A stretch of 64,000 bases of DNA from Gerris lacustris (lineage: Eukaryota > Arthropoda > Insecta > Hemiptera > Gerridae). Each line of letters starts with the position of its first letter. Within the stretch, counting starts at the first letter, position 1. Position numbers and translations under genes: made by a program. Of the stretch, positions 1-10,769 are shown one piece after another. A model generated the notes under the pieces. That model had not been told where the DNA came from, made no database searches, and saw only the letters and a program-made list of their open reading frames with translations. Location of the stretch: assembly GCA_951217055.1 (NCBI GenBank), contig OX578286.1:28154720-28218719 (forward strand), written 5' to 3'.

Positions 1-61
1 AGATAATATGTTGAATGTTTGTTTGCAGATATTGAACGTTAGACAGACACGGAACCAAAAA

Positions 62-210
62 AATGTTACCTGATGTTTGAAACGGATTTCTGTCTTGGTA
101 TTTTTGAAATAAGAGACATAAAAAATGTTACCTGATGTTTGAAACGGACTTCTGTCTTGGAATTTTTGAAATAAGAGACATAAAAAAAGTCCAGTCATGC
201 ACCATGACTT
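62..210 (+). repeat. rpA tail fragment, tandemly duplicated
   Basis: Two head-to-tail units of about 63 bp. Each runs from the TGTTACCTGATGTTTGAAAC motif through a CTGTCTTGG motif to AGAGACATAAAAA. The unit is the distal part of the rpA dispersed repeat seen about ten times later in the window. The same partial unit is tandemly duplicated again at about 785-905. Confidence 0.75.
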
Positions 211-269
211 AATGAGCGAATTTTCAAAGAAATCTGCGAATTATTGGCTTATGATAATATAGTAAAATT

Positions 270-480
270 TTGGTTTAGAATTTGCATGGGTGAAAAAAAA
301 TATTTGGTACACAGGGGTACGAGGTACAAAAGTTAAAATAGTATTTACCCTTCAAGATGCATGTCGTTGGAAAGCTCTTTACGAGTACAGTAATTGTTGT
401 TATGTACACTTTTATCATATTTTCATATAAAAGGGGGGTAAAATAGAAAAAACACGTTTTTATGCTATTTTTGACCCTAA
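270..480 (+). repeat. rpM dispersed repeat, partial
   Basis: Contains GGTACACAGGGGTACGAGGT, then an A-rich stretch, then GAGTACAGTAATTGTTGTTA. The same order of blocks recurs twice in tandem at 28880-29345. No coding potential is seen. The rest of 211-780 is AT-rich and unrecognised. Confidence 0.6.
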
Positions 481-782
481 ATTGTTAAAATTTGACCCTT
501 AAATGAACTCAAAAAATTCTGGCTAACGAACTCACCCTTTCTTTTGATATTATTGACATTTTAAAATTTGTTTGAAATTTTTAAGTGCATCCTAAGGGGA
601 GATAACGTCTGGAGTGACACATATATACATACATATATACATACATACATAAAAAAAAGTGTTAAATTTTAGGAATCGATTCAGAATGGTCTAAAACGGA
701 TTTCCATGAAAAAATTTTTCAAAAATTTGCATTACAAAAATTTTGAAGCCATTGCAATAGCGTAATTTTCTTTGAAAATTCA

Positions 783-960
783 CTAAATGTTACCTGATGT
801 TTGAAACGGACTTCTGTCTTGGAATTTTTGAAATAAGAGACATAAAAAATGTTACCTGATGTTTGAAACGGACTTCTGTCTTGGAATTTTTTAAATAAGA
901 GACATAAATAATGTTCGTTCTTCAGAAAGATCACATAGCTTCCGTTAACTTCGGAATAAT
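783..960 (+). repeat. rpA tail fragment, tandemly duplicated
   Basis: Two about 62 bp tail units are followed by a degenerate tail (TTCTTCAGAAAGATCACATA, then TTCCGTTAACTTCGG). It is the same class as 62-210. A very degraded rpA-like hairpin tail (GCTTCCG...CGGAAGC) also occurs at about 1190-1222. Confidence 0.7.
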
Positions 961-1720
961 TATTAAAATTACACAATAATTACTTTTTAAATTAAAATAA
1001 TGGGTTTAATATAAAAACAAAAACATAACAAATTATAAGAGGACTTGAAGTGAAGGTTTTATTCAGATTTGACCTGGTTTAGAACCAACTTGTTGAGTAT
1101 CCGCTGTAAGAAGGCCATAGATGAATTCGTACGCGCTGAGATCCGCTTTACTGAGCTCACCTTTACAGTTCTAAAAAGTAATCTCAGTGCTTCCGCTACA
1201 ATCGGCAAGCTCGGAAGCAAGAAAGAGAAATTCTCATATTGACCAAAAAATATACTTTTTTTTTTTTACAATTTTATACCAGAAATTTTAACGCAGTGAT
1301 ACTTACTAAAATACATACTATAATAATATTAATGTGAAATACTTTAAAGAACATTGAAAAATTTAATATGTAAAGCTCTTAAGGGGTTATCTCAAGCTTG
1401 TGACAAAAGTATTTTAATATATGGCAGCGTTAGTTGTTCCATACTTGAAGAGAAAATATTACATAGGATGCCGGAGACTTAATACTGCCATATTAAACTC
1501 TAACCAAAACTTTATGAATATGTAAAATGCCATCATTATGTAGCTTAAGCGTTACTTAAAATGCACTTAAATAACTTTGTATATGAAAATAAAAATAATG
1601 ATAACAGCAAAATAATTAAGTATCCCTAGATCGTGTCATTAAGTATGCATCGGAAAGTTTTTATATCAAATATATTTATGCATCGCCGAGGCAATTGTCT
1701 ACGGCAGGTAATCTAAACAA
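961..1720. other. Unassigned AT-rich DNA
   Basis: No open frame with coding character, RNA gene or clear repeat was seen, apart from the degraded rpA-like hairpin near 1190-1222. Confidence 0.5.
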
Positions 1721-1721
1721 A

Positions 1722-2545
1722 GCCTAATGTGTGTTACTAGACACTGATGTAGGCGATATGTTTGTTCCTAGTCACTGATGTAGGCAAAATGTTCGCTCCG
1801 GAGCACTGATGTAGGAGTAATGTTTGTTCCTAGTCACTGATGTAGGCAAAATGTTCGCTCTTGAGCACTGTTGTAGGCGTAATGTTTGTTCCTAGTCACT
1901 GATGTAGGCGTAATGTTTGTTCCTAGTCACTGATGTAGGCAAAATGTTCGCTCCGGAGCACTGATGTAGGAGTAATGTTTGTTCCTAGTCACTGATGTGG
2001 GCAAAATGTTCGCTCCTGAGCACTGTTGTAGGCGTAATGTTTGTTCCTAGTCACTGATGTAGGCGTAATGTTTGTTCCTAGTCACTGATGTAGGCGTAAT
2101 GTTTGTTGCTGGACACTGATGTAAGCGTAATGTTTGTTACTGGAAACTAACGAAATGTTTGTTCCTTGGCACTAATGTAGGAGTAATGTTTGTTCCCAAG
2201 CACTGATGTAGGCGTAATGTTTGTTACTGGACACTGATGTACGAGTAATGTTTGTTACTGGACACTGATATACGAGTAATGTTTGTTACTGGACACTGAT
2301 GTACGAGTAATGTTTGTTACTGGACACTGATGTACGAGTAATGTTTGTTACTGGACACTGATGTACGAGTAATGTTTGTTACTGGACACTGATGTACGAG
2401 TAATGTTTGTTACTGGACACTGATGTACGAGTAATATTTGTTACTGGACACTGATGTACGAGTAATGTTTGTTACTGGACACTGACGTGATGTTTGTTCC
2501 TCGGCACTGATGTAGGAGTAATGTTTGTTCCTAAGCACTGATGTA
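1722..2545. repeat. 31 bp minisatellite array
   Basis: About 26 units. The consensus contains CACTGATGTAGGCGTAATG followed by TTTGTTCCTAGT. The left half mixes variants (CTAGT, CCGGAG and CTGAG joined to CACTGATGTAGG). The right half, about 2220-2480, is homogenised to the CTGGACACTGATGTACGAG variant. The array is interrupted at its right edge by the Jockey insertion at 2546-3487 and resumes for about one unit after it. Confidence 0.9.
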
Positions 2546-3487
2546 GGTGTAACCCTATAAAAGCAAGTGTACCCCAAGGAAGTATCCTATGTCTAATCCT
2601 ATATTCTATTTTCACATCTGACATCCATGAGCATCCTTCAACAACTCTTGCTTCTTTCGCTGACGATAAATGCATATTATCATCAAATAATATAATTTCC
2701 TACAGCAGCTTCTGATAAAGTACAGGAACACCTCTTACTCCTAGAAACATGGCTAAGAAAATGGAGAATAAAAATTAACGAAATGAAAAGTGTACACGTC
2801 AAATTCAGTCAAAGACATGGAATACACGAATCCGTAACTCTGAAACAAATTCCTATCCCTCACTCCAGTTCTATCCGCTACCTTGGGTTACGCACCTGGA
2901 TAAGCGATTAACATGGACACACCACACAAAACATAAACGACAAGACTGCAACAGGCGCTACAAACTTTTACAAAGACTCTTACACCATAAATCTAAACGT
3001 AACACACTACAAATTACTCATTTATAACACCATAATTAAGCCCACTTGGTCACATGGTATTGAACTCTGGGGATGCACCAAGCGTTCCAACTCCTACCGC
3101 ATCCAATACAAAATTCTCTAACACTCCTTTCTTTCTCTCCAACTTTACCCTTCACAATGACTTCAAAGTTCCCTTTGTTCACGACCAAGCCACCTCACGA
3201 TACAAATCATTCCATCACTCAATTCCCCATCATCTTAATCCTTCAATCCACAACCTAACATCACCATTCATGCCTATTAACCCTCCTCAACACCTAAAAA
3301 GACAGTGGCCTCGTGACCTATTAAACAACAATTAATAAAATGTAATGTTCATGTCTAATACCGTGAGTACTGTCAATGGACAGTTTCTCGCATCATGTGT
3401 AACAAGTCAATATCAAACTTATGTTATCTTTATTGCTTATAACATGTAGTCTATATAGTTGCAATAATCAAATAAGTTATTAAAAAA
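2546..3487 (+). mobile_element. 5'-truncated Jockey-type LINE inserted in the minisatellite
   Basis: This is a non-LTR retrotransposon remnant. It carries the C-terminal half of a reverse transcriptase, then a 3' UTR ending in TCAAATAAGTTATTAAAAAA. Both flanks are minisatellite sequence (GATGTAGGTGTAA on the left, GGCGTAATGTTTG on the right), so the insertion post-dates the array. A duplicated GGYGTAA at the junctions is compatible with a short target-site duplication but is confounded by the repeat. A second copy with a related 3' UTR lies at 59605-60640. Confidence 0.85.
2560..3337 (+). pseudogene. Jockey-clade reverse transcriptase, C-terminal fragment, decayed
   Basis: Translation with frame changes gives a VPQGSVLCPILY-like block at about 2565-2605. 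A catalytic-site FADD block follows at about 2654-2668 (family signature F/YADD). Next comes a WRIKIN-like block near 2759, then the late ELWGC block at about 3065-3080, typical of the region after the palm and thumb in Jockey elements. Several frameshifts and stops separate the blocks, so it cannot make an active enzyme. A 93-codon open frame at 3054-3335 only partly follows the ancestral frame. The ancestral protein would have primed reverse transcription at nicked target DNA. Confidence 0.8.
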
Positions 3488-3531
3488 GGCGTAATGTTTG
3501 CTCCTGGGCACTGATGTAGGTGTAATTAACT
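3488..3531. repeat. Minisatellite remnant downstream of the LINE
   Basis: About one and a half units of the 31 bp repeat (GGCGTAATGTTTGCTCCTGG, then GCACTGATGTAGG). This is the continuation of the array at 1722-2545 beyond the Jockey insertion. Confidence 0.85.
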
Positions 3532-3889
3532 TCCACCATATATGTCAGTGTTTAAACTTTGGCTATAGGAGACAAATATTGTTATGACATTTAAAACTCG
3601 AATTCACCCATTCCCAAATTAATAACAATATAATTTAAAGAATCAAAACTGGAATGAACCTCATTAATAGGAAAAATGTTTTTATTATACTTATTTGGAC
3701 CAATCAGATTTGTATTAGACAAATTTAAATTTTGTTTATATGTGATTAATTACTCAATAAGTAATATTTCAAGAATAATTTGCATATTTTTTTAATAATG
3801 GCAAAATCTTTCTTTTATCAATACTAAAGCCTTTTTTAAATTTAAATAAAAATTAAAGGGACAACACAGAAGTTTTCTATTTTTACTTT
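3532..3889. other. Unassigned AT-rich DNA
   Basis: Nothing recognisable. It is AT-rich with no extended frame. Confidence 0.5.
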
Positions 3890-4345
3890 CTCATATAAAA
3901 AGAAAAGAAAGTATTTTGATGGCGCGAAAATTCGATTTTGAGATTTTGATGGATTTTCACGTTTTGAGGTCCCCTGAGTCCAAAAAAGTGGTTTAAAAAA
4001 AATGTATGTCTGTCGTCTTTGCAGACGCCTGGAGCCTAAATTACTGTGCCGATTTTGATGAAATTTGGCATACATGTTCAAAAAAATCATACCCCGAGGC
4101 GAAATCAAGAAATGAACTTTAGCTCCAAATTTAGGGGCGCTACCCCCCAAAAATTCTGAAAAAACGTGAAAAAAATTATTTCTCGAAAACGATTCCGACG
4201 ATTTTGATTAAAATTAATTCTAAAATGTAGTCCATTTAAATACGAATCCAACGATATAAGCCGTTTTCCCGGGAAAAATCTAGTTTCTGAGAAAAGAGCT
4301 TAAAACGCGGACCGAGAGAGACCGGGTTCGATTCCCCACCCGGGA
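3890..4345 (+). repeat. Putative dispersed element with tRNA T-arm-like 3' part
   Basis: A mostly non-coding block has the hallmarks of an insect dispersed repeat: CTCATATAAAAAGAAAAGAA at the start, ATGTCTGTCGTC in the middle, and phrases such as GATTTTGATGAAATTTGGCA. It ends with GAGACCGGGTTCGATTCCCC ACCCGGGAG, which matches a pol III B box and a T-arm stem-loop (CCGGG/CCCGG). No A box or complete cloverleaf was found, so this is not a functional tRNA. It may be a SINE or a tRNA-tailed element. Confidence 0.5.
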
Positions 4346-4918
4346 GAAGTTATTATTTTTATGATGTATTTTAATGAAATTCTCAATAAAAATTAAATGT
4401 ACATACGAAACTAATAAATGGAAAAATATTGGGCAAAATAATTATGAACTCGTATATGAGAAAGTTTGTCTGAGTTGTCTCGGACCAATTTTTCTCATTT
4501 ATATCTTCTCATTTGTCTGTGTATATGTGTGCTAGTTTTATATAAATATATATATATATGTATGTATTATATATTAAGCTTATAAGTAATGAGTAAGAGA
4601 GAAAATGACTATTTTTTTTTTCTTTTTTCCTTTATTATTACTGATGTACTGCGAGATAAAACCTTTATTCTTGTGAGGGCTCAAAAGGGTTTTCCTTCAC
4701 TCTCAAGGGGATTCCACCATTTTTAATTATAAAAAATTACTTATTATCATAGCATAAATTTATTACATCTGTGTGAGTATGCTAAATATTAAAAATAAAA
4801 TTCAGAGGAAAATAGTCATGAAAAAAAAAAAAAAAAAAATTAAATTATAATTAGGAAAATTGTACCATCCAATTACTATCTCGCCAACAAGAAAGTCAAT
4901 TAGAGGTGTTTTCACAAT
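4346..4918. other. Unassigned AT-rich DNA
   Basis: AT-rich sequence with a short TA microsatellite near 4545-4560 and poly-A near 4821-4838. No gene is seen. Confidence 0.5.
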
Positions 4919-5490
4919 ACAGAGTGGGCCAAAAAACCGCACTTTTTTGAACACTTATAGCTCAGCATCTGTAATAGATAGAGATATGGGGTTTGTGGGG
5001 TCTAAAAACTACATTCTTCTACTTTAAATTTCATATAATATAACTTTAAAAACTATTCGGCGAAAGCCATGCAAATACGGTTTAAAATAGGGTCTTACAA
5101 AAAGTCATTGTCCGGGTAGTAATCGTTGTTTGGTCATATAGTTTTGAAAGAATAAATTACCATATGGTAGAGGGGAGGTGGGTTCTTTGTAGGTAAGTGG
5201 TAGGAGTCCTTTAGTGTTATAATATAACAAACATTGAAGATGTGTTAAGCACAAAGTCTGGGCAACTTCTTGCAAGTATTGAATTGTTTGCAAGGAGCGA
5301 TGGGACGGAGCACTATCTTGCATAAACGTGTAATTTAGCATTTGATCTTCAATTTCAGGCAACATTGTGGCAACATGTTTGTTATAACACTGAAGGACTC
5401 CTACCTCTTACCTACAAAGAACTCCCTCCCCCCTCCATCATATGATAATTAATTCTAACAAAACTATAATTCCAAACAACGATTACTACC
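4919..5490 (-). mobile_element. mariner-like element remnant with foldback arms
   Basis: The left edge is TA followed by CAGAGTGGGCCAAAAAACCG, which resembles mariner/IS630 termini that sit at TA targets. Inside, about 120 bp (5108-5228) is repeated in inverted orientation at about 5372-5490, with an estimated 85 percent identity by eye. The loop between the arms carries a transposase fragment on the minus strand. The element is therefore a rearranged, inactive copy. No matching right terminus was identified. Confidence 0.6.
5232..5365 (-). pseudogene. mariner-type DDE/D transposase fragment
   Basis: The minus-strand frame from 5365 reads a TFMQDSAPSHRSLQTIQYLQ block. It aligns with the mariner/Tc1 catalytic motif around the second acidic residue (usual form: hydrophobic-x-QDxAPxH, then a helix ending in YL/WL). 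About 45 residues are recognisable of a usual length near 340. There is no N-terminal helix-turn-helix and no third acidic residue here. After QEVAQTL the frame runs into the inverted arm and loses similarity. Confidence 0.7.
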
Positions 5491-5547
5491 AGTGGCGTAG
5501 GAATTCATTTTTGACGGGGGTGGCTAGGCTCCTACACTAAAGAGGGG

Positions 5548-6282
<735 letters not shown>

Positions 6283-6292
6283 TTCATATTTC

Positions 6293-6523
6293 GGCACTTC
6301 TTTAGCTTCTTACTCCCTTATAAAGAAAACAGAGGGGAGTAACAATCTAAAGAAGTTGTACGGAATGTTCTTCTTTAGTCTGCTACTTCCCTTATAAAAA
6401 CAGAAGTGTGATATTCCTTTGTCCCAAAGTACATTGGAATAAACATCCCTTTGCCCTAATATTTATTTAGTCAGTCATTTATATTCTATAAAAACATAGG
6501 GGAGTAAAAATCTAAATAAGTCC
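6293..6523. mobile_element. rpF MITE, complete
   Basis: 231 bp, starting GGCACTTCTTTAG and ending CTAAATAAGTCC in inverted orientation. It is flanked on both sides by TTCATATTTC (6283-6292 and 6524-6533), a 10 bp direct repeat that fits a target-site duplication. An internal inverted repeat around 6335-6375 duplicates the terminal motif. The core GATATTCCTTTGTCCCAAAG is shared with every rpF copy. No coding capacity. Confidence 0.85.
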
Positions 6524-6924
6524 TTCATATTTCAACTAAATCTTTCCCGCCATTTTGGTATAATTTGAAAAAGAAAAAGAGACACCCTGCATCCAATTTT
6601 TTTGTATTTGCTTTTATTCAGTTTATAATCCTCAATATAGAATATTATTCTACAGTATGTGAAAATAAGTACAAGTATTAAGGGTTGGAAGGTTATAAGG
6701 AGTTGGGAAGGTTAAGGTTTAGGGTTTATGGCTGAAAGCTGGCAATATTAAGGCTGGGATTTACTGGAGAAGTCCGTGCTAGGTACTTACTAGGTTATGT
6801 TCTCGACCTAACCCTGGTGTATTAGAACCTGACACACCAACTGAGTTCTTATACAGACACTAAAGCTGACATATTAAGCCTTTATAGTACCAGAGCGCTA
6901 TCTATAATATATATATCCTCATCG

Positions 6925-7043
<119 letters not shown>

Positions 7044-7281
7044 AAAAAATGTCGAGCATGCATATGCCCGTTTCTCAATAGTTCTCGAGATTTATTTATT
7101 TCTTCAGAGTGGTTCACGAAAATTTCCAAAATGGCATAATATCTCAAAAACTAAATGGGATAGAGAAATTGGGCTAAAGAAACATTTTAAGGAATATAAA
7201 AACTGCTTTCAGAATCACTCATTGATTTTCAAATCATCAGCGGCTAAGCGTCTTTTAAATCCTGTTACATTGAACCTTTTT

Positions 7282-7977
7282 AGGGTTTCGTTGGTAAAAC
7301 CAAAAAAAGAAACCCTTATAGTTTCGTTCCTGTGTCTGTCTGTCTGTCACTCTGTACGGTTCCAATAACTTTTGAATCAAAAGAGTTAGAAACATGAAAC
7401 TTTTTAGTATTAAAGATCGTTTTGACGCGCACACAGAAAAAATATAGCGAACTCAAAATTATCAGCGGTTCAAATTCAAAATGGCGGATAATTCACGTCA
7501 CGCAAATTTTTTTTTTTTAATTTTAGTGAGGTATCAAATGAAATATATTGAAGAGTAGATTACAAAAATATGTAACATTTCTGGATAGTGTTTACTCTTC
7601 CCCGCCATTTTGTCAAAAAACATCCAAATTTTGCGTGCCCCCCCCCCCCCCCCAAAAAAAAACAACTATATTTCTGCTGTTACAAAAAATATAAAAAAAT
7701 ATGCAAAATGTGCGTCTGCTGGACCATAGAAAAAATAAGAATAGCAATTTGATCTGATTAACTGGGAATCCAAAATGGTGGATAATTCCATTCACGGGGA
7801 AAAAATTATATTTTTAAATTTTGTGAGGGGTATAAAATGAAAGGTATTGATGAGCATATTACAATAATATATAACACTTGTGGATTGTGTTTAATTTTCC
7901 TCACCATTTTGTCAAATATCATAAAAGATTCCCCCCCCCCCTTACTCTAATTTCATGCTTACAATACCAACGAAACC
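7282..7977 (+). mobile_element. rpB element, two internal monomers
   Basis: Starts AGGGTTTCGTTGGTAAAACC and ends with the inverted motif ACCAACGAAACC. The interior holds two diverged about 250-300 bp monomers. Each contains TATCAAATGAAA, a GATTACAAA motif, a CCATTTTGTCAAA motif, a poly-C run and TATGCAAAATGTGCG. Flanking sequences 7056-7090 and 8325-8362 are themselves inverted repeats (core AATAGTTCTCGAGAT), so this copy sits inside another inverted-repeat element. No protein is encoded. Confidence 0.75.
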
Positions 7978-8374
7978 AATTTTTTTTTTTAAAAAAATCC
8001 GACCACGAACTTCTGCTTTTCATAAGCTTTCCAATGGTATAATTAAAGTTTAAGATCAACGGACAAGTTTTTGAAATATGGTGGATTGAATGTTACCAGC
8101 CGTTATATAGTCGGACGGGATCTAAACTAATTCTTGTGCAAAAGCAAATAAGGTTTCCCCAAAGGAAACCACAAAACTTCGAGCTCTCATAGGAAATTTT
8201 TTCGCTGAACAGAAAAGTTCCTCTAAATATGGATCCGGCGTTTATCCTTAAAATTCTCTTTAACTACACTTCTTACCATAAATACACCTTGAATCAAACC
8301 TAGTACCGCTCTGAAAAGAAAATAAACCGATATCTCGAGAACTATTAAGAAATGGTCATATGCTTACTCCACAA

Positions 8375-8412
<38 letters not shown>

Positions 8413-8652
8413 ATTTGACCCATGGAGTCCACAACATGATTCCACGTTATGACATTCTATCGCGAATCACCCTGTATATATTATTATCAAGAAAATCGAT
8501 TCCAGTTCTTTTTAAAAATGTGTGTGTGTAACAATATATAAAATGTTTTTATCTACGATTGATACGAAATATAAACATTATATCTTTGTTTAGATGCGTA
8601 GAAAGTGATTATTTACGTACTTGTATTCATTGCGCATGCGCGTCTCATAGTT
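7978..8652. other. Unassigned, with repeat edges
   Basis: Contains the right half of the inverted repeat that encloses rpB (8325-8362), a poly-T run at about 8380-8410, and a mariner-like edge CACCCTGTATATA at about 8469. No gene is seen. Confidence 0.5.
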
Positions 8653-8708
8653 CTGAATAATTCCTCTTCTTTACCGCACTAGTGCGGTAAAGAAGAGGAA
8701 TTCTTCAG
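8653..8708. repeat. 56 bp near-perfect palindrome
   Basis: Two adjoining 28 bp arms with no spacer, centred on CACTAGTG. The inner 44 bp are perfect (AATTCCTCTTCTTTACCGCA and its complement) and there is one mismatch in the outer part. GC-rich for its surroundings. It lies about 85 bp upstream of the open frame at 8794. Confidence 0.95.
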
Positions 8709-8793
8709 CTTTACGCACGATTACATTTAACAAAACTAATTTGGTGTTCTTTTATTAAAGTAACTGTTTATATCGAGTTTTAAGTGAAAAACA

Positions 8794-9132
8794 ATGAGTG
8801 AATCAAGTGACTTTGACGAAAATGTGGAGAATAATAATCCTCCAGAAATAATTAATTCGGCAAAAAATACAACTCAAGAATTAATACCATCTTTATCAAG
8901 AGAGAGATACGAACTTACATGCAGCAAGTTTATTTGTTTCTGTATTTATTATTTAAATCTAACAATCGTAGATAAAGTACGGTACGCAACTCGTGCGAAA
9001 ACGGCATTTTGCATTGCTCGTGTGGTTTTACCACCCTCGCTGTCGCTCGGGTGCAAACTCCACACTCGCATGCAAAATGCTACTTTCCGCACTCGACGCG
9101 TAATGTACTATTGTGAACACAATATATTTTAA
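8794..9132 (+). CDS. Short open frame, possible first exon of a Crypton/tyrosine-recombinase-like gene
   Basis: 112 codons from ATG. The context (AAAACAATGAGTG) is a good eukaryotic start. The first 20 residues are acidic and Asn-rich (MSESSDFDENVENNN). Residues about 30-48 contain LIPSLSRERYEL followed by a CSKF block, which resembles the PxKSRERYExxYxxF start of the SAM-like N-terminal domain in Crypton-type tyrosine recombinases. After residue 48 the frame becomes Cys/Tyr-rich and then crosses a hairpin repeat (8993-9092), so the true exon probably ends near 8930. No downstream exon was found. It could be the start of a truncated transposable gene or chance. The assignment is inference from a short motif. 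Confidence 0.35.
   Translation: MSESSDFDENVENNNPPEIINSAKNTTQELIPSLSRERYELTCSKFICFCIYYLNLTIVDKVRYATRAKTAFCIARVVLPPSLSLGCKLHTRMQNATFRTRRVMYYCEHNIF
8993..9092. repeat. Hairpin repeat of a small element
   Basis: Inverted arms of about 33 bp carry GCATTTTGCAT and ATGCAAAATGC. The outer ends are GTGCG and CGCAC, around a GC-rich loop. It overlaps the 3' half of the frame at 8794, which argues that this part is not protein-coding. Confidence 0.75.
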
Positions 9133-9885
9133 TACCAATAATACTTTTTAAGAAACTTTCTTAAAATTTCGAGTTGATGACGTACAAAGAATAAAAATAA
9201 TGGGTACTATCACCTATCACAGTAAAAAGTTACACACCAATAATATGAGTTCGAAAAGGTTGTCATCATAACAATTGATATTGCTATTATCGTTTTTCCT
9301 TGTTTGGCTAGTAGAAACAAAAACGCGTAATAGTGGTTAACATTAGAAAAAAGCGGTGCTAAAACGTTAGCAAGTAAATGTTGCGTATAATGGGGTAACT
9401 TAGTTGCTTTTAGTAACGCAACTGTTTGTATTTTCAAGTACTAGCTTCACGTTTACCACTACTAAGCAACTTATCCCTGTAATTACACACCATTTACTCC
9501 ACTACCAAATCAAACACTGAGGGTAGGTTTTTTTTTTTATTAAACTTTTTTTTTTTAAAAAAGCAAAAAGCTTCTGAATGTCGGGCTTAGCAATTATTTG
9601 AAATGGGCTTTCAACTTAAAAACAGCCTCAAACATTCCAAATTGCTTGCCGCACTCTTTACATAACCATTTATACAAAAATATTTCCACCGTAAGAAAAA
9701 AACAAAACAAGATATTACACAACAGTGTTTAAATACCGTGTTATTACATTTTTTATATAGTATAAACATAATAATACTCTTTTAATACATTTCGCTTAAG
9801 CCAGTTTTATAAATTCAAAACAAAAATAATTATTTTTCATGGAAAAAAACTAATTTATTTACACTATTTAAAGGAAAGGAAGGTT
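9133..9885. other. Unassigned AT-rich DNA
   Basis: No gene or repeat recognised. The only open frame, 75 codons on the minus strand at 9210-9437, has no motif. Confidence 0.5.
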
Positions 9886-9932
9886 CCACTCTAGGCGACG
9901 TTTGTGGCTGTCGCGTGCGACGCCGACGTTTC

Positions 9933-10525
9933 GCACTTCTTTAGATTGTTACTCCCCTTTGTTAAAAAACAGAAGGGAGTAACAATCTAAAGAAGGTTTT
10001 CGGTATGTTCTTCTTTAGATTGTTACTCCCCTTACATAAGCAGAATTCTGAAATTCCTTTTTCCCAAAGTCAATTGACTAAAAATCCCTTTTAATGAAGT
10101 TAGTAGTATTGATTGAGATTTTATGGTATTTACTCATAGTGAAGGTTGATAAGAAAAGAAAACACTTTTACTTGTTCAATAATTTTATTGTCAAACCATA
10201 AATATATTTTGACTTACATAGCGGTTTCGACTTATTCAGTCATCGTCAGTGTAATGGTCATCATTACACAATGGTTACCATTACACTGACAACAATGGTA
10301 CACTGATTACAATGGTCACCATTACACTGACGATGACTGAATAAGTCGAAACCGGTATGTAAGTCAAAATATATTTATGGTTCGACAGTAAAATTATTGA
10401 ACAAGTAAAAGTGTTTTCTTTTCTTATCAACCTTCACTATAAAAATCCCTTTGTCTTAATATTTATAAGTCAAATACATTAATATTCTAAAAAATACTAG
10501 GAGAGTAACAATCTAAAGAAGTACC
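9933..10525. mobile_element. rpF MITE interrupted by a palindromic insertion
   Basis: Ends GCACTTCTTTAGATTGTTAC and, inverted, TAACAATCTAAAGAAGTACC. It is flanked by GACGTTTC on both sides (9925-9932 and 10526-10533), an 8 bp target duplication. The core is split at TAAAAATCCCTTT by the insertion 10092-10439. The sequence around rpF (about 9890-9932 and 10534-10690) has GC-rich motifs such as GGCGACG and GTCGAAGACTAAAATAGTC and looks like an older element. Confidence 0.85.
10092..10439. mobile_element. Palindromic Penelope-like insertion with hammerhead-like cores
   Basis: Two 123 bp arms (10136-10258 and 10318-10440) are almost perfect inverted copies around a 59 bp spacer. TAAAAATCCCTTT is duplicated at both junctions (10079-10091 and 10440-10452), a 13 bp target duplication inside rpF. 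On the plus strand the right arm reads CTGACGA (10327-10333), then a GACT/AGTC stem, then GAAAC (10348-10352). That order matches the hammerhead core CUGANGA-stem II-GAAA. The left arm carries the same motif on the minus strand. Such motifs are known in Penelope-like retroelement terminal repeats. The family assignment is inference. Confidence 0.7.
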
Positions 10526-10769
10526 GACGTTTCTATTTATGAAATCTGTAATTGTCCACTACACAAAATGTATAGACGACGTCGAAGACTAAAATAGTCT
10601 TCGACGTGTCATATAAAAGTCACCGAAACATACGTGTTTGCAGCTGCCACGAATAACAGCGACAAAAGTCGCCCGTGGTGAATTCTAACGAAAAAATTCA
10701 AATGTAAGAATATGATGGATTTACTCATTTTCAGAGTCCCAACAAATTATTTAAATTATTTTTAGAAAG

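Noticed and set aside
1722..2545. CRISPR array
   Set aside because: Repeats are contiguous with no unique spacers, and the context is an animal genome.
3054..3335. 93-codon open frame as a separate gene
   Set aside because: It lies within the Jockey C-terminal region and only partly in the ancestral frame.
4310..4340. tRNA gene
   Set aside because: Only a B box and T-arm-like stem are present; no A box, anticodon arm or acceptor stem.
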